From positions 3,906,001 to 3,970,000 of the forward strand of contig CP053418.1 of assembly GCA_013127575.1 (NCBI GenBank): a stretch of 64,000 nt of DNA. Reading direction: 5' to 3'. Shown piece after piece: positions 20,145 to 32,680 of the stretch (its first letter is position 1; each line of letters begins with the position of its first letter). Source of the DNA: Ramlibacter terrae. Its GTDB lineage: Bacteria > Pseudomonadota > Gammaproteobacteria > Burkholderiales > Burkholderiaceae_C. The position numbers and the translations under genes were made by a program. The notes below the pieces were generated by a model. It did not search any database, was not told where the DNA came from, and was given only the letters and a program-made list of their open reading frames with translations.

Positions 20145-20993
20145 ACCTGAAGTCCCTGAGCACCATCGAAATCGCATTGGGCGTGTCCGTGATCGTCCAT
20201 GCCGCGGTGCTGACGGTGCGCTTCGTCGACCCCGAAGGCTTCAACCGCGTCTTCCGGGACACCCCGCTCGAGGTGGTGCTCGTCAACGCCCGCAGCAACG
20301 AGAAGGTCGACCGCGCGCAGGCCATCGCCCGGGCCAGCGGCCGGCGGCGGCGAAGCCGAGAAGGGCCGCGCCACCTCGCCCCTGCCGCCTTCGGCGCTGA
20401 TGCAGATCGGCGACGCCGCCGAGGACGCGCAGAAGAAGATCGACGCGATGCAGGAGCAGCAGATGCTGATGCTCGCGCACCTGAAGCAGTCGCTGGCCGC
20501 GCTGCCGCCGCCCGACCCGAAGCAGGCCACCAGCAATCCGGAAGCGGCGGCTCGCGAAGAGAAGCGGCGCCACCTGATGAAGCTGCTGGCGGAGATCGAG
20601 CGCCGCATCAACGAGGAAAACGCGCGTCCCAAGAAGCGCTACATCAGCCCCGCGACGCGCGAGGAGGTGTACGCGATGTACTACGACGCGCTGCGCCGCA
20701 AGATCGAGGACCGCGGCACCCACAACTTTCCGGAGATGGCCGGCCGCAAGCTGTATGGCGAGCTGACCATGATCGTCACCGTCAACCATGACGGGCGCGT
20801 GCTCGACACCGAGGTCGTCGAGACCTCCGGCAACCTGACCCTGGACCGCCGCGCCGCCATCATCGCCCGCGCCGCGGCGCCGTTCGGCGCGTTCAACGAA
20901 GCCATGCGGCGCAAGGCCGACCAGATCGTGGTGGTCTCGCGCTTCAAGTTCACCAAGGACGACACGCTCGAAACCAAGCTCACGGAGCGCTGA
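20141..20993 (+). CDS. TonB C-terminal-domain protein
   Basis: About 284 residues. An N-terminal signal-anchor helix (about residues 9-27, [18 protein letters not shown]) is followed by a coiled, Gln/Glu/Arg-rich periplasmic stretch and a TonB-like C-terminal domain ([26 protein letters not shown]). Such proteins couple the proton-motive force to outer-membrane transport, but no exbBD or receptor lies near, so an envelope-integrity role (TolA-like) is also possible. One break at about 20337 (CCTGG read as CGG). The ATG overlaps the RNB stop and the gene ends four bases before aroE. Confidence 0.8.
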
Positions 20994-20996
20994 CCC

Positions 20997-21824
20997 GTGG
21001 ACCAGTACTGCGTCATGGGCAACCCGGTGGAGCACAGCAAGTCGCCGTGGATCCACGCCCGCTTCGCCGCGCTCACGGGCGAACGCGTGGCGTACGGCAA
21101 GCGCCTGATCCCGCTGGACGGCTTCGCGGCGGGCATCCGCGACTTCCGGCCGAAGGCGGCAGGGGCTGCAACATCACCGTACCCTTCAAGTTCGAGGCCG
21201 CCACCTTGCTGAGCCGCCGCACCGCGCGCGCGGCGCTGGCCGGCGCCTGCAACGTGCTGCGCTTCGACGGCGAGTCGGTGATCGGCGACAACACCGACGG
21301 CATCGGCCGGTGGGCGACCTCCAGCGCAATGCCGGCATCGACTGGCCGGACGCGACCTGCTGCTGCTCGGGGCCGGCGGCGCGGCGGCCGGCGTGCTCGG
21401 GCCCTTGCTGGAGGCGCGCCCGCGCCGCATCGTGGTGGCCAACCGCACGCTGGAGAAGGCGCGCTCGCTGGTGGCGGGCCACGCGACGCTGGCCGCCGCG
21501 AACGAGGTCGCGCTCGAAGCTGCCGCGCTCGACGCCATCGACGGCAACTTCGACGTCGTGATCAACGCCACCGCCAGCAGCCTGGCCGGCCACCAGGTGC
21601 CCTGCTCGCCCGCCGTGCTGAAACCGGGCGCCCTCGCCTGCGACCTGATGTACGGTCCGGCGGCGCAAGGCTTTCTGGACTGGGCGCGCGAGCACGGCGC
21701 CGTCGGCCGCGACGGGCTGGGCATGCTCGTCGAACAGGCGGCCGAGGCGTTCGTCTTCTGGCGCGGCGTGCGGCCGCCATCGGCGCAGGTGCTGGCCGAA
21801 TTGCGCGCGGAGCTGGCGCGATGA
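20997..21824 (+). CDS. aroE: Shikimate dehydrogenase
   Basis: Reduces 3-dehydroshikimate to shikimate with NADPH. The N-terminal substrate site is [13 protein letters not shown]; the catalytic Lys/Asp region follows in TVPFK and DNTDG; the NADP loop is GAGGAAAG. About 276 residues. The start is a GTG at 20997 (an ATG at 21015 would cut the conserved beginning). Breaks at 21147, 21309 (both CCTGG read as CCGG) and 21345 (CTGG). The stop overlaps the mtgA ATG. It is the second shikimate-pathway gene in the window, unlinked to the DAHP synthase. Confidence 0.92.
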
Positions 21825-22553
21825 AGGGCGTCTTGCGCCTGCTGGCGCTGGTGCTGGTCGCCGGCCTGGCCTTGCAGCTGTTCTTCCTGGTGCGCATCGC
21901 CACCATGGCTTTCATCGACCCGTCGTCGACCACCTTCCAGCGCTCGGAAGCGTGGCGTGTCGCCACCGAACGCGACAAGTTCCGCTGGCGGCAGCAATGG
22001 GTGCCGTACGCGCAGATCTCGGACAACCTCAAGCGCGCGGTGATCGCTTCGGAGGACGGCAGCTTCGCCAACCACGACGACGGCGTGGACTGGGACGCGC
22101 TGGAGAAGGCGTGGGAGCGCAACGCCAAGGCGGAGGAAGCGGCGGCGGGCGCGCTTCGCTGGTGCGGCCCGTGACGCGTCCCCCGAAGATCGTCGGCGGC
22201 TCGACCATCACCCAGCAGCTCGCCAAGAACCTGCTGCTCTCCGGCGAGCGCACGCTGCTGCGCAAGGGGCAGGAATTCGTCTGGCCTTCGCGCTGGAGCG
22301 CATGCTGTCCAAGCAGCGCATCCTCGAGATCTACCTGAACAGCGTGGAGTGGGGCGAAGGCGTGTTCGGCGCCGAAGCGGCGTCGCAGCACTACTTCCGC
22401 AAGGGCGTGGGCAAGCTCAGTGCGTACGAGGCCGCGCGCCTCGCCGTGATGCTGCCGCAACCCAAGCGCTTCGAGAAGAACCCCGGCTCGGGCTACATCG
22501 CGGGCCGCGCATCGACGATCAGCGCGCGGATGCGCGACGCGGAGCTGCCCTGA
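21821..22553 (+). CDS. mtgA: Monofunctional peptidoglycan glycosyltransferase
   Basis: GT51 transglycosylase that polymerises lipid II, anchored by one N-terminal helix (about residues 4-25). The catalytic Glu lies in the family motif [14 protein letters not shown], and [13 protein letters not shown] and the [13 protein letters not shown] block follow. About 243 residues, normal. Breaks at about 22150 and 22282 (CCTGG read as CTGG). Both start and stop overlap neighbouring genes (aroE and ruvC), so it is inside a coupled operon. Confidence 0.92.
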
Positions 22554-23098
22554 TGCGCATCCTTGGCATCGACCCCGGCCTGCAGACCACCGGCTTCGGC
22601 GTGATCGACGTCGACGGCCACGCGCTGCAGTACGTGGCCAGCGGGACGATCACCACGACCCACGGACCGCGGCGACCTCCCCGCTCGCTTGAAGGTGCTT
22701 TACGACGGCATCCACGAGGTCCGCACGCGCTACCAGCCGGACGTCGCGGCCGTGGAGATCGTCTTCGTCAACGTCAACCCGCAGGCTACGCTGCTGCTCG
22801 GGCAAGCGCGTGGCGCGTGCGTGACGGCGCTGGTGTCGTGCAACCTCTCGGTCGCCGAATACACCGCCTTGCAGATGAAGCAGGCCGTGGCCGGCTACGG
22901 CAAGGCGGGCAAGGCGGAAGTGCAGCAGATGGTGAAGCGGTTGCTCGACTTGCCGGGCATCCCGGGCAAGGACGCGGCGGATGCCCGGGGCTGGCGATCA
23001 CGCACGCGCACGTCGGTGCGTCCTTGGCGAGGATCGCGACGGCGGCGAGCGTGGGGCGGAAGGCGACGGGGATGTACCGGGCGGGGCGGGCGCACTGA
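22553..23098 (+). CDS. ruvC: Holliday junction resolvase RuvC
   Basis: Cleaves Holliday junctions after RuvAB branch migration. It begins [16 protein letters not shown] with the first catalytic Asp, then the Glu of [15 protein letters not shown] and the C-terminal acidic pair in GKDAADALGLAITH. About 180 residues. Breaks at about 22665 and 22995 (CCTGG read as CCGG). The position usually occupied by Glu-Phe-Asn in VEKVF is read VEIVF. It is the last gene of the plus-strand run; a palindromic repeat follows 10 bases after the stop. ruvAB are not in the window. Confidence 0.92.
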   Translation: MRILGIDPGLQTTGFGVIDVDGHALQYVASGTITTTHGPRRPPRSLEGALRRHPRGPHALPAGRRGRGDRLRQRQPAGYAAARASAWRVRDGAGVVQPLGRRIHRLADEAGRGRLRQGGQGGSAADGEAVARLAGHPGQGRGGCPGLAITHAHVGASLARIATAASVGRKATGMYRAGRAH

Positions 23099-23108
23099 CC
23101 AGACACTT

Positions 23109-23185
23109 GTCGTCCCGGGCTCGACCCGGGATCCAGAGGGCCTTCGCGGGCCACTGCACGGATTGCGGGTCGAGCCCGCAATGAC
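23109..23185. repeat. REP-like extragenic palindrome
   Basis: Two 26-base arms (23109-23134 and 23160-23185) form an imperfect inverted repeat, each also internally palindromic around CTCGA (CCCGGG...CCCGGG and TTGCGGG...CCCGCAA). It lies between the convergent ruvC and the small membrane gene. The shape GTCRT..CCCG..CGGGAATCC is shared with the element at 57903-57963. Confidence 0.7.
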
Positions 23186-23227
23186 AAACGAAGCGGGAGA
23201 GCTGGGGTGCCCTCCGGTTGCCCCAGC

Positions 23228-23404
23228 CTACGCCAGCCGCTCCAGCACCAGCACCGGGAAGAACCCCAGCGCCGCGAACAGCGTCCACTTCATAACGATG
23301 AGGCCGAAGCGCTTGTACTTCGCCTGCCCCGTGCCGGCGTAGAAGGCGAAGCTCACGCCCGCCGCGAGCAGCAGCAGCATGAGGAGCCAGCGGAACACCA
23401 GCAT
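23228..23404 (-). CDS. Small two-helix membrane protein
   Basis: A 58-residue frame, ATG 23404 to TAG 23228, starting four bases after the lpxC stop on the same strand. Two hydrophobic helices (about residues 3-22 and 34-54) are separated by a short basic loop (GTGQAKYKR), predicting two spans with both ends on one side. Coding is supported by the tight spacing to lpxC and an undisturbed frame. The family was not recognised; a role at the end of the dcw/lpxC transcript is only suggested by position. Confidence 0.65.
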   Translation of the reverse strand: MLVFRWLLMLLLLAAGVSFAFYAGTGQAKYKRFGLIVMKWTLFAALGFFPVLVLERLA

Positions 23405-23407
23405 GCG

Positions 23408-24332
23408 TTACCAGGCGCGGGCCGGCACGGCGAAGCCCGCCGGCGCCTGGCGCTCGTCGCCGAAGCTCACCACCTCGAAGGCATCCTGCTCGGCCAGCAG
23501 CGCGCGCAGCAGCTTGTTGTTCAGGGCGTGGCCCGAGCGGAAGGCGCTGTACGCGGCCAGCAGCGGCTTGCCGACGATGTACAGGTCGCCCATGGCGTCG
23601 AGGATCTTGTGCTTGACGAACTCGTCGTCGTAGCGGAGGCCGTCGGAATTGAGCACGCGGTAGTCGTCCATCACGATCGCGTTGTCGAGACCGCCGCCGA
23701 GGGCCAGGCCCTTGGAGCGCATCATCTCGACGTCCTTCGTGAAGCCGAAGGTGCGGGCGCGGGCGATGTCGCGGCTGTACTGGCCCAGGCTCAGGTCGAA
23801 CTCGTAGCGCTGCGAGGTGGAATCGACCACCCGGTGCGAGAAGTCGATCTCGAAGGCGAGCTTGTAGCCGTGGTACGGATCGAGCCGCGCCCACTTGAGG
23901 CTGTCGCCCTCGCCTTCGCGCACTTCGACCGGCCGCAGCACGCGGATGAAGCGGCGCGGGGCATGCTGCTGCTCGATGCCCGCGCTTTGCAGCAGGAACA
24001 CGAACGAGGCGGACGAGCCGTCGAGGATGGGAACCTCTTCGGCCGTGATGTCCACGTAGAGGTTGTCGATGCCGAGGCCGGCACAGGCCGACATCAGGTG
24101 TTCGACTGTGTGCACCTTCACGTCGCCGTTCGAGACCGTCGAGGCCAGGCGCGTGTCGGTCACCGCCACGGGCGGACACGGGGATCTCCACCGGGACCGG
24201 CAGGTCGACGCGCCGGAACACGATGCCGGTATCGGGCTGGGCCGGCCGCAAGGTCAGTTCCACCCGCTGGCCGCCGTGCAGGCCCACGCCGACCGCCTTG
24301 GTCAGGGACTTGAGGGTGCGTTGGCGCAGCAT
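23408..24332 (-). CDS. lpxC: UDP-3-O-acyl-N-acetylglucosamine deacetylase
   Basis: Zinc deacetylase that commits UDP-GlcNAc to lipid A. Landmarks are the start [19 protein letters not shown], the zinc site HTVEHLMSA, the RTFGF motif, and [15 protein letters not shown] with the second His and Asp, and SGHALNN near the end. About 308 residues, normal. One break near 24170, where CCTGG is read as CCGTGG. It follows ftsZ as in most proteobacteria, but here a palindromic repeat lies in the 267-base gap, so it may have its own promoter. Confidence 0.94.
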
Positions 24333-24417
24333 GCCGCAATTTTAGGCGGCTTGGCGCAGGCGCGCTTTCGCTTTACGCCATGGCCCTGATAGCGGGTGCG
24401 GAAGACGCAAACCCTTG

Positions 24418-24512
24418 AACGCAGAGGGCGCAGAGAATGCGCAGAACTCGCAGAAGAAATCCATTGAATGACTTTTCTGCGATTTCTGCGCCCACTCTGC
24501 GCCCTCTGCGTT
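24418..24512. repeat. Long palindromic repeat built on CGCAGAG units, copy 1
   Basis: Two 38-base arms (24418-24455 and 24475-24512) are near-perfect inverted copies beginning AACGCAGAGGGCGCAGAG, with a 19-base spacer. The arms hold tandem 8-9-base units (CGCAGAGGG, CGCAGAG, CGCAGAA). It lies between lpxC and ftsZ; the rest of the 24333-24599 gap holds nothing else that I recognise. Related elements are at 43166-43255 and 48292-48405. Confidence 0.8.
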
Positions 24513-24599
24513 CCGGAAGTCCGAATTCAGCGGCGCCGAAAAAGAAAAAGGGGCGGGCCAAACGGCACCCGCCCCGAAGCTTCCCCTTGGAGATACTGC

Positions 24600-25846
24600 T
24601 TAGTCGGCCTGCTTGCGCAGGAACGCGGGGATCTCGAAATCGTCCATGCCGCCGCTGGAGAGCGCATCCACCTTGGCGGCGGCTTGCGTGCGGTTGGTGC
24701 GCCAGACGCTCGGCACCGCCAGCCCGCCGTAGTCGGGCGTCGGCGTGCCGGCCGGCCGCCTGCATTTCGCGCGTGACGATCGCACCCGGGCCGCCGACGG
24801 CGGTGTGGATGGTCGGCACGTTGAACGGCACGTTGTCGGTGCCGGTGCGCAGCACCTGCAGCGGGGGCGCCGTGCGGCGCTTCTTCTCGCCTGGCGCGAC
24901 AGGCCGGTGGCCACCACGGTCACGCGGACTGGTCACCCAGCTCGTCGTCGTAGGCCGTGCCGTAGATCACGTGCGCGTCGGGCGAGGCGTAGGCGCGGAT
25001 GGTGTTCATCGCCAGCTTCGATTCCGACAGCTTCAGGCTGCCCTTGGCCGCGGTGATCAGCACCAGCACGCCCTTGGCGCCCGACAGGTCGATGCCTTCC
25101 AGCAGCGGGCAGGCCACGGCCTGTTCCGCGGCGATGCGCGCGCGGTCGGGGCCGTTGGCGGGCCGTGCCCATCATCGCCTTGCCCGGCTCGCCCATCACC
25201 GTGCGCACGTCTTCGAAGTCGACGTTCACGTGGCCCGGCACGTTGATGATTTCCGCGATGCCGCCGACGGCGTTCTTCAGCACGTCGTTGGCGTGCGCGA
25301 AGGCTTCGTCCTGCGTGATGTCGTCGCCCAGCACTTCGAGCAGCTTCTCGTTCAGCACGACGATCAGCGAATCGACGTTGGCTTCGAGTTCGGCCAGGCC
25401 GTTGTCGGCGTTGGTCATGCGGCGGCCGCCTTCCCAGTCGAACGGCTTGGTCACGACGCCGACGGTGAGGATGCCCATTTCCTTGGCCACGCGCGCGATC
25501 ACCGGCGCGGCGCCGGTGCCCGTGCCGCCGCCCATGCCGGCGGTGATGAACAGCATGTGCGCGCCGGCGATGGCTTCACGGATGCTTTCGACCGCCGCCT
25601 CGGCGCATTCGCGGCCCTTGTCGGGCTTGCTGCCCGCGCCAGGCCCGTGCCACCCAGCTGGATGTGCTTGTGGGCCGAGCTGCGCGCCAGCGCCTGCGCA
25701 TCGGTGTTGGCGCAGACGAATTCCACGCCCTGCACGCCGCGCTCGATCATGTGCGCCACGGCGTTGCCGCCACCGCCACCGACACCGATCACCTTGATCT
25801 GCGTGCCTTGATGGAACTCCTCGACTTCGATCATTTCGATGCTCAT
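24600..25846 (-). CDS. ftsZ: Cell division GTPase FtsZ
   Basis: Tubulin-like GTPase that forms the Z ring. It has [13 protein letters not shown], the GTP loop [10 protein letters not shown], the synergy-loop region, a variable linker, and the conserved tail [14 protein letters not shown] that binds FtsA and ZipA. About 410 residues. Five breaks: 25638 (CCTGG), 25166 (CCTGG), 24930 (CCAGG read as CCAG), 24895 and 24755. The start [11 protein letters not shown] at 25846 has a good GGAGAA site; an open frame continues 31 codons upstream to 25939 but is not conserved-looking. The 151-base gap to ftsA probably holds an ftsZ promoter. Confidence 0.95.
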
Positions 25847-25997
25847 TGCATTCTCCTCGGATATGGTTGCAGTTGCCACTTGCGAATTTGTTGGGTACTT
25901 CGTCATCAACGCTGGAACGGTGGATCGGTGCACCGACATCGCTCCTTTCGAAAATGGGGTGGGGAACCTCGGGCCAACCAGAGCTTCTTCTGCATGG

Positions 25998-27226
<1,229 letters not shown>

Positions 27227-27238
27227 TCCGTTATCTTT

Positions 27239-28022
27239 CTAGTTCCTCTGCGCCGGCACGTCCGTCGTGCCCACGCCCCTCAACCGCACCGCGTACCCGT
27301 CGCGGTGCCGCAGGTCCGCCGTGACCAGCGCCTCGGGCCGGCGGCCGTACTTCGACGTCACCTGCGTCAGCGTCCGCGCGAAGCGCTCGCTGCGCGCGAT
27401 CACTTCCTCGTTGCTGCCGCGGCCCAGCTCGATCGTCGCGCCGCTGTCCAGCCGCAGCGTCCAGCCGCCGCGGCTGCTCAGCGCCAGTTCCTCGACCACC
27501 AGGTCCATGGGCTCGAACAGCGGCCGCAGGCCCCGGTACATCGCGAACACCTGCATCGCCGTGCCGTCCGGGCCGGCGAGGCGCGGCATGTCCTCGTCCT
27601 CGACGTCGCCCGGGTTGGCCTCGAACACTTCGCCGAAGCTGTTGACCAGCCGGCGTCGGACTCGGCGCCCCAGTACGCCAGCGCCTGGTGTTCCTGCAGT
27701 TGCACGCGCAACCGGTTGGGGAACTGCCGGCGCACCGTGGCCTGCCGCACCCGGGGCACGTTCTCGAAAAGCCGCGCGCGCGCCGCAGGTCGAGCGTGAA
27801 GAAGTTGCCGGCGAGCTGCGGCGCCACGTTGGCGCGCAGCGTCGCGGCGCTGTTGTGCGCGAGGTCGCCCTGCACCGTGATGCCGCCGATGGCGAACAGC
27901 GGATGCCGCAGCGCCCACCAGCCGAGCGCCGCCACCAGCAGCACGGCACAGGCCGCGAACAGCACCGAAGCGGTGATGTTCATCAGCTTGACGTCCATGG
28001 GCTGGGGCAGCGCGGCGTTCAT
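27239..28022 (-). CDS. ftsQ: Cell division protein FtsQ
   Basis: Bitopic divisome scaffold. A cytoplasmic N-terminus and one membrane helix (about residues 15-37) precede the POTRA domain ([18 protein letters not shown]) and the beta domain, which binds FtsB/FtsL. About 261 residues. Breaks at about 27780 and 27655 (the second fits CCAGG read as CCGG). The ATG overlaps the ddl stop (ATGA). ftsB is not in the window. Confidence 0.92.
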
Positions 28023-28987
28023 GATTGGGCCGTCTCCTTGACCTGGTCGAGCGCCGCCGTGGCCAAGAGCTGCAGGCACAGGTCTTCGTAGCTGATGCCG
28101 GAGGCGCGCGCCGACATCGGCACCAGCGAGTGGCCGGTCATGCCGGGCGAGGTGTTGATCTCCAGCAGGTAGGGCTTGCGCGTGGCGGCATCGATCATCA
28201 CGTCGATGCGGCCCCAGCCGCGGCAGCCCAGCACGCGGTACGCCTTGACCACCAGTTCCCGGATCGCGGCCTCTTCACCCGCGGGCAGGCCGCAGGGCAC
28301 GAGGTACTGCGTGTCGTCGGTGAAGTACTTGTTCTGGTAGTCGTAGTTGCCGGCCGGCGCGACGATGCGGATCACCGGCAACGCGCGGGCGTCTTCACCG
28401 GTACCCGGGATCGGGCAGGTGACTTCGTCCCCGGCGACGAACTGCTCGCACAGCACGTCGGCGTCGAGCGCGGCGGAGGCATCCACCGCGGCCTGCATGT
28501 CCGCCAGCGCCCCCACCTTGGCGACCCCGATGGACGAACCTTCGCGCGCGGGCTTGACGATGACGGGCAGGCCGAGGTCGGCGGGCACGCCGGCGACCTG
28601 CGCCGCGTCGTAGCTGCCGCGGCGCAGCAGCGTGTAGCGCGGCGTCGGGATGCCTTCGGCGAGCCACACGCGCTTGGTCATCACCTTGTCGATCGAAATC
28701 GCCGAAGCCATCACGCCGGAGCCGGTGTACGGGATGCCGAGCAGCTCCAGCGCGCCCTGCACCGTGCCGTCTTCGCCGAAGCGGCCGTGCAGCGCGATGA
28801 AGCAGCGCTGGAAGCCTTCGCGCTTCAGCTCGGAGAGTTCACGCTCGGCCGGGTCGAACGCATGCGCGTCGACGCCTTTCGATTGCAGCGCCTGCAGCAC
28901 GCCGCCGCCGGACATCAGCGACACCTCGCGTTCCGCCGAGTGGCCGCCCATCAGGACGGCGACCTTGCCGAAATCCTTGGGGTTCAT
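28019..28987 (-). CDS. ddl: D-alanine--D-alanine ligase
   Basis: An intact 322-residue ATP-grasp enzyme that makes the D-Ala-D-Ala dipeptide. Landmarks: [17 protein letters not shown], the [12 protein letters not shown] motif, the ATP-binding [13 protein letters not shown], and the C-terminal [17 protein letters not shown] with the metal-binding Glu and Asn. This is the DdlB type, in its usual place between murC and ftsQ, overlapping both by four bases. It is one of the few undamaged genes of the cluster. Confidence 0.96.
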   Translation of the reverse strand: MNPKDFGKVAVLMGGHSAEREVSLMSGGGVLQALQSKGVDAHAFDPAERELSELKREGFQRCFIALHGRFGEDGTVQGALELLGIPYTGSGVMASAISIDKVMTKRVWLAEGIPTPRYTLLRRGSYDAAQVAGVPADLGLPVIVKPAREGSSIGVAKVGALADMQAAVDASAALDADVLCEQFVAGDEVTCPIPGTGEDARALPVIRIVAPAGNYDYQNKYFTDDTQYLVPCGLPAGEEAAIRELVVKAYRVLGCRGWGRIDVMIDAATRKPYLLEINTSPGMTGHSLVPMSARASGISYEDLCLQLLATAALDQVKETAQS

Positions 28988-30396
28988 GCCGCACCTCCCA
29001 GCTCGACCACCTTGGCGGGCACCGCACCGATCGAGCCCGCGCCCATGCACATCACCACGTCGCCGTCGCGCACCGTGTCCAGGATGGACTGCGGCATGGA
29101 CGCGATGTCGCCGACGAACAGCGGCTCCACCTTGCCGGCCACGCGGACGGCGCGCGCCAGCGAGCGGCCGTCGGCGGCGACGATCGGGTCCTCGCCGGCC
29201 GAGTACACCTCGGACAGCAGCACCACGTCGGCATTGCCCAGCACCTTGACGAAATCCTCGAAGCAGTCGCGCGTGCGGGTGTAGCGATGCGGCTGGAACG
29301 CCAGCACGATGCGCTGCTCCGGGAACGCGCCGCGCGCGGCCGCCAGCGTGGCGGCCATCTCCACCGGGTGATGGCCGTAGTCCTCGATCACCGTGAACTT
29401 GCCGCCGCCCTGCGCCGCCGGCACGGCGACGTCGCCATAGCTCTGGAAGCGGCGGCCGACGCCCTTGAAATCGCCGAGCGCCTTGACGACCGCGTCGTCG
29501 GGGATGTTCAGTTCCACGGCGATGGCGATGGCCGACAGCGCGTTCAGCACGTTGTGCATGCCCACGAGGTTCAGCTTCACGTGCATGTCGGGCAGCGTCA
29601 CGCCGTTGCGGCGCTGCACGGTGAAGTGCATCTGGGCGCCGACCGCACGCACGTCCACGGCACGCACCTGCGCGTCTTCGCTCACCCCGTAGCTCGTCAC
29701 CGGGCACTGCACGTCGCCGAGGATGGAGCGGATGGTCGGGTCGTCGACGCACAGGATGGCCGTGCCGTAGAACGGCATGCGGTGCAGGAACTCGAGGAAC
29801 GCGCCCTTGAGCCGGTTGAAGTCGTGCCCGTAGGTTTCCATGTGGTCGGCGTCGATGTTGGTCACGACGGCCATCACGGGCAGCAGGTTCAGGAACGAGG
29901 CGTCCGACTCGTCGGCCTCGACCACGATGTAGTCGCCGCTGCCCAGCTTCGCGTTGGCGCCGGCGCTGTTCAACTTGCCGCCGATCACGAAGGTCGGGTC
30001 CATGCCGCCTTCGGCCAGCACGCTCGCCACCAGGCTGGTGGTCGTCGTCTTGCCGTGCGTCCCGGCGATGGCAATGCCCTGCTTCAGGCGCATCAGTTCG
30101 GCGAGCATCATGGCGCGCGGCACCACCGGGATCTTGCGCTTGCGGGCGGCCAGCACCTCGGGGTTGTCGGCCTGCACCGCGGTGGACGTGACCACCGCAT
30201 CGGCGCCGATCACGTTGGCGGCCGCGTGGCCGACGAAGGTCTGGATGCCGAGCGTCTGCAGGCGGCGCAGCGTCGGCGTGTCGGCGAGGTCCGAGCCGGA
30301 GATCAGGTAGCCGAGGTTGCGCAGGATCTCGGCGATGCCCGACATGCCGGCGCCCCCGATGCCTACGAAGTGGATGTGCTTGATTGCGTGTTTCAT
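28984..30396 (-). CDS. murC: UDP-N-acetylmuramate--L-alanine ligase
   Basis: An intact 470-residue Mur ligase adding the first L-Ala. It starts [22 protein letters not shown], has the ATP loop [10 protein letters not shown], the Glu/Asp of [12 protein letters not shown], and the C-terminal DYGHHPVE. The N-terminal nucleotide-binding fold distinguishes it from Mpl at 7355. Start and stop overlap murG and ddl by four bases each. Confidence 0.96.
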   Translation of the reverse strand: MKHAIKHIHFVGIGGAGMSGIAEILRNLGYLISGSDLADTPTLRRLQTLGIQTFVGHAAANVIGADAVVTSTAVQADNPEVLAARKRKIPVVPRAMMLAELMRLKQGIAIAGTHGKTTTTSLVASVLAEGGMDPTFVIGGKLNSAGANAKLGSGDYIVVEADESDASFLNLLPVMAVVTNIDADHMETYGHDFNRLKGAFLEFLHRMPFYGTAILCVDDPTIRSILGDVQCPVTSYGVSEDAQVRAVDVRAVGAQMHFTVQRRNGVTLPDMHVKLNLVGMHNVLNALSAIAIAVELNIPDDAVVKALGDFKGVGRRFQSYGDVAVPAAQGGGKFTVIEDYGHHPVEMAATLAAARGAFPEQRIVLAFQPHRYTRTRDCFEDFVKVLGNADVVLLSEVYSAGEDPIVAADGRSLARAVRVAGKVEPLFVGDIASMPQSILDTVRDGDVVMCMGAGSIGAVPAKVVELGGAA

Positions 30397-31456
30397 GGCT
30401 TGGCCAGCGCCTCGCATGCGGCGACCACCTGCTCGGTCGCCCGGGTTTTCTGCAGTTGCCGGGCCGCGATGGCGCGGCGCAGCAGCTCGGAGCGCTGCAG
30501 GCCGATCAGCATCGTGGCCGTGGTGTCGGGGGTCAGTTCGCGCTGGGGCACCAGCCAGCCGCCACCCGCGTCGACGAGGAAGCGCGCATTGGTGGTCTGG
30601 TGGTCGTCCACCGCGAAGGGGAAGGGAACGAACAAGGCCGCGGCGCCGACCGCCGCGAGCTCGGTGACCGTGCTCGCGCCGGCACGGCAGATCACGAGAT
30701 CGGCTTCGGCGTAGGCGGTGGCGGTGTCGTCGATGAAGGGCGTGAGCTCCGCGAGCACGCCGGCCGCCGCGTAGTTGGCGCGCAGTTCGTCGATCTGCCT
30801 GGCGCCGCTCTGGTGCAGCACGTGCGGACGCTGCGCCGAGGGAATCCGCGACAGCGCCTGCGGCACGATGTCGTTGAGCGCCTTGGCGCCGAGGCTGCCT
30901 CCCACCACCAGCAGCTTGAGCGGACCGCTGCGGCCGGCGAAGCGCTCCTCCGGCGGCGGCTGCTGCAGGAACGCGGCGCGCAGCGGGTTGCCGACCCACT
31001 CGCCCTTGGCGATCACGTTCGGGAAGGCGCTGTAGACGCGGTCGGCGACGCCGGCCAGCACCTTGTTGGCCGGGCCGGCCACCGAGTTCTGCTCGTGCAG
31101 CACCAGCGGCTTGCCGAGCAGCACGCTCATCATGCCGCCGGGGAAGGTGATGTAGCCGCCCAGGCCGATGACCACGTCGGGCTTGACGCGGCGCACCACC
31201 GGATGCTCTGCCAGAAGGCGCGCAGCAGCTTGAGCGGCAGCAGCGCCAGCGTGAGCGGCCCCTTGCCGCGCACCCCGCCGAACGCCACGGTTTCCAGCGG
31301 AATGCCGCGCGGCGGCACCAGCTGCGCTTCCATGCTGCCGGGCGCGCCCAGCCAGTGCACGCGCCAGCCGCGCTCGCGCAGCGCTTCGGCCACGGCCAGG
31401 CCGGGGAAGATGTGGCCGCCGGTGCCGCCTGCCATGACGAGGGCGCAGCGGGTCAT
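30393..31456 (-). CDS. murG: Lipid II synthase MurG
   Basis: Peripheral membrane GT28 transferase adding GlcNAc to lipid I. It starts with the glycine-rich [13 protein letters not shown]; the second loop is [13 protein letters not shown]; the donor-binding region is [15 protein letters not shown]. About 354 residues. One break at 31202 (CCGGTGG for CCAGGTGG, restoring [12 protein letters not shown]). It overlaps ftsW and murC by four bases. Confidence 0.95.
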
Positions 31457-32680
31457 GCGCGGCCTCCCCGCATCAGCACGCGATTCTCGTAGTCGATGCG
31501 CAGCACCACGGCGATGGCGACGGCGTTCAGCAGCACGGCCGATCCGCCGTAGCTCATGAGCGGCAGCGTGAGGCCCTTGGTGGGCAGCGCGCCGAGGTTC
31601 ACGCCCATGTTGATGAAAGCCGGAAGCCGATCCAGATGCCGACGCCCTGCGCCACCAGCCCGGCGAACACGCGATCGAGCACGATGGCCTGGCGGCCGAT
31701 GTGCATGATGCGGCGCGTCATCCACAGGAACAGGCCGATCACGGTGATGACGCCGATCAGGCCGAACTCCTCGCCGATCACGGCCAGCAGGAAGTCGGTG
31801 TGCGCCTCGGGCAGCCAGTGGAGCTTCTCGACGCTGCCGCCGAGGCCGACGCCGAAGATCTCGCCGCGGCCGATGGCGATCAGCGAGTGCGACAGCTGAT
31901 AGCCCTTGCCCAGCGCGTGCTTCTCGCTCCGGGGATCGAGGTACGCGAAGATGCGCTCGCGCCGCCAGTCCGACAGCGCGATCATCGCGCCGAACGCGAC
32001 GACGATCACCGCAGCGATCAGGAAGAACATGCGCGCGTTGACGCCGCCCGGGAACAGGATGCCCATCGCGATCACGGCGATCACCATGAAGGCGCCCATG
32101 TCCGGCTCGGCCAGCAGCAGCAGCCCGACCACCGCGACGGCCGCGGCCATCGGCAGCACGGCGCGGAAGAAGCGCTCCTTCACTTCCATCTTGCGCACCA
32201 TGTAGTTGCACGCATAGAGCAGCACCGCGAACTTGGCCAGCTCCGAGGGCTGGAAGGAGATCGGGCCGAAGCCGATCCAGCGGCGCGCGCCGTTGACGCC
32301 CTTGCCGATGCCGGGGATCAGCACCAGGATCAGCAGCAGCAGCGAGACGACGAACAACCGGGGCGCCCAGCGCTCCCGGTCGCGACCGGCACGGAACGAC
32401 AGCAGGCCGGCGACGAAGGCCAGCACCGGGAAGATGGCGTGCCTGGTCAGGAAAAAGGAGTGCGCGTACCGTGCGAACTTGGGATTGTCCGGCAGCGCGA
32501 TGGACGCGGAATAGACCATCACGAGGCCGAAGGCGAGCAGGGCAACGGTGACCCACAGCAGGGGGCGTCGAAGCCGTGCAGCCGCACGTCGGCGTTGCCG
32601 CTGCGCGCACGCTCCGGCGACCAGCCGGCGGCGCGCGGCCGCCACGGGTTGAGTCCGGCCGGGGTGGCGGCGATGTTCAC
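31453..32680 (-). CDS. ftsW: Septal peptidoglycan polymerase FtsW
   Basis: SEDS glycosyltransferase for septal wall, partner of FtsI. Ten-span topology with [19 protein letters not shown], the AEPDMGAFM loop holding the catalytic Asp, and [13 protein letters not shown]. About 409 residues with a long cytoplasmic N-terminus. The start is a GTG at 32680 overlapping the murD TGA. Breaks at 32565 (C-run) and 31621 (CCAGG read as CCGG, restoring [11 protein letters not shown]). Confidence 0.94.

Noticed and set aside
25847..25939. A 31-residue N-terminal extension of FtsZ
   Set aside because: The ATG at 25846 has a good ribosome site and gives the family N-terminus; the upstream frame has poor spacing to its own site.
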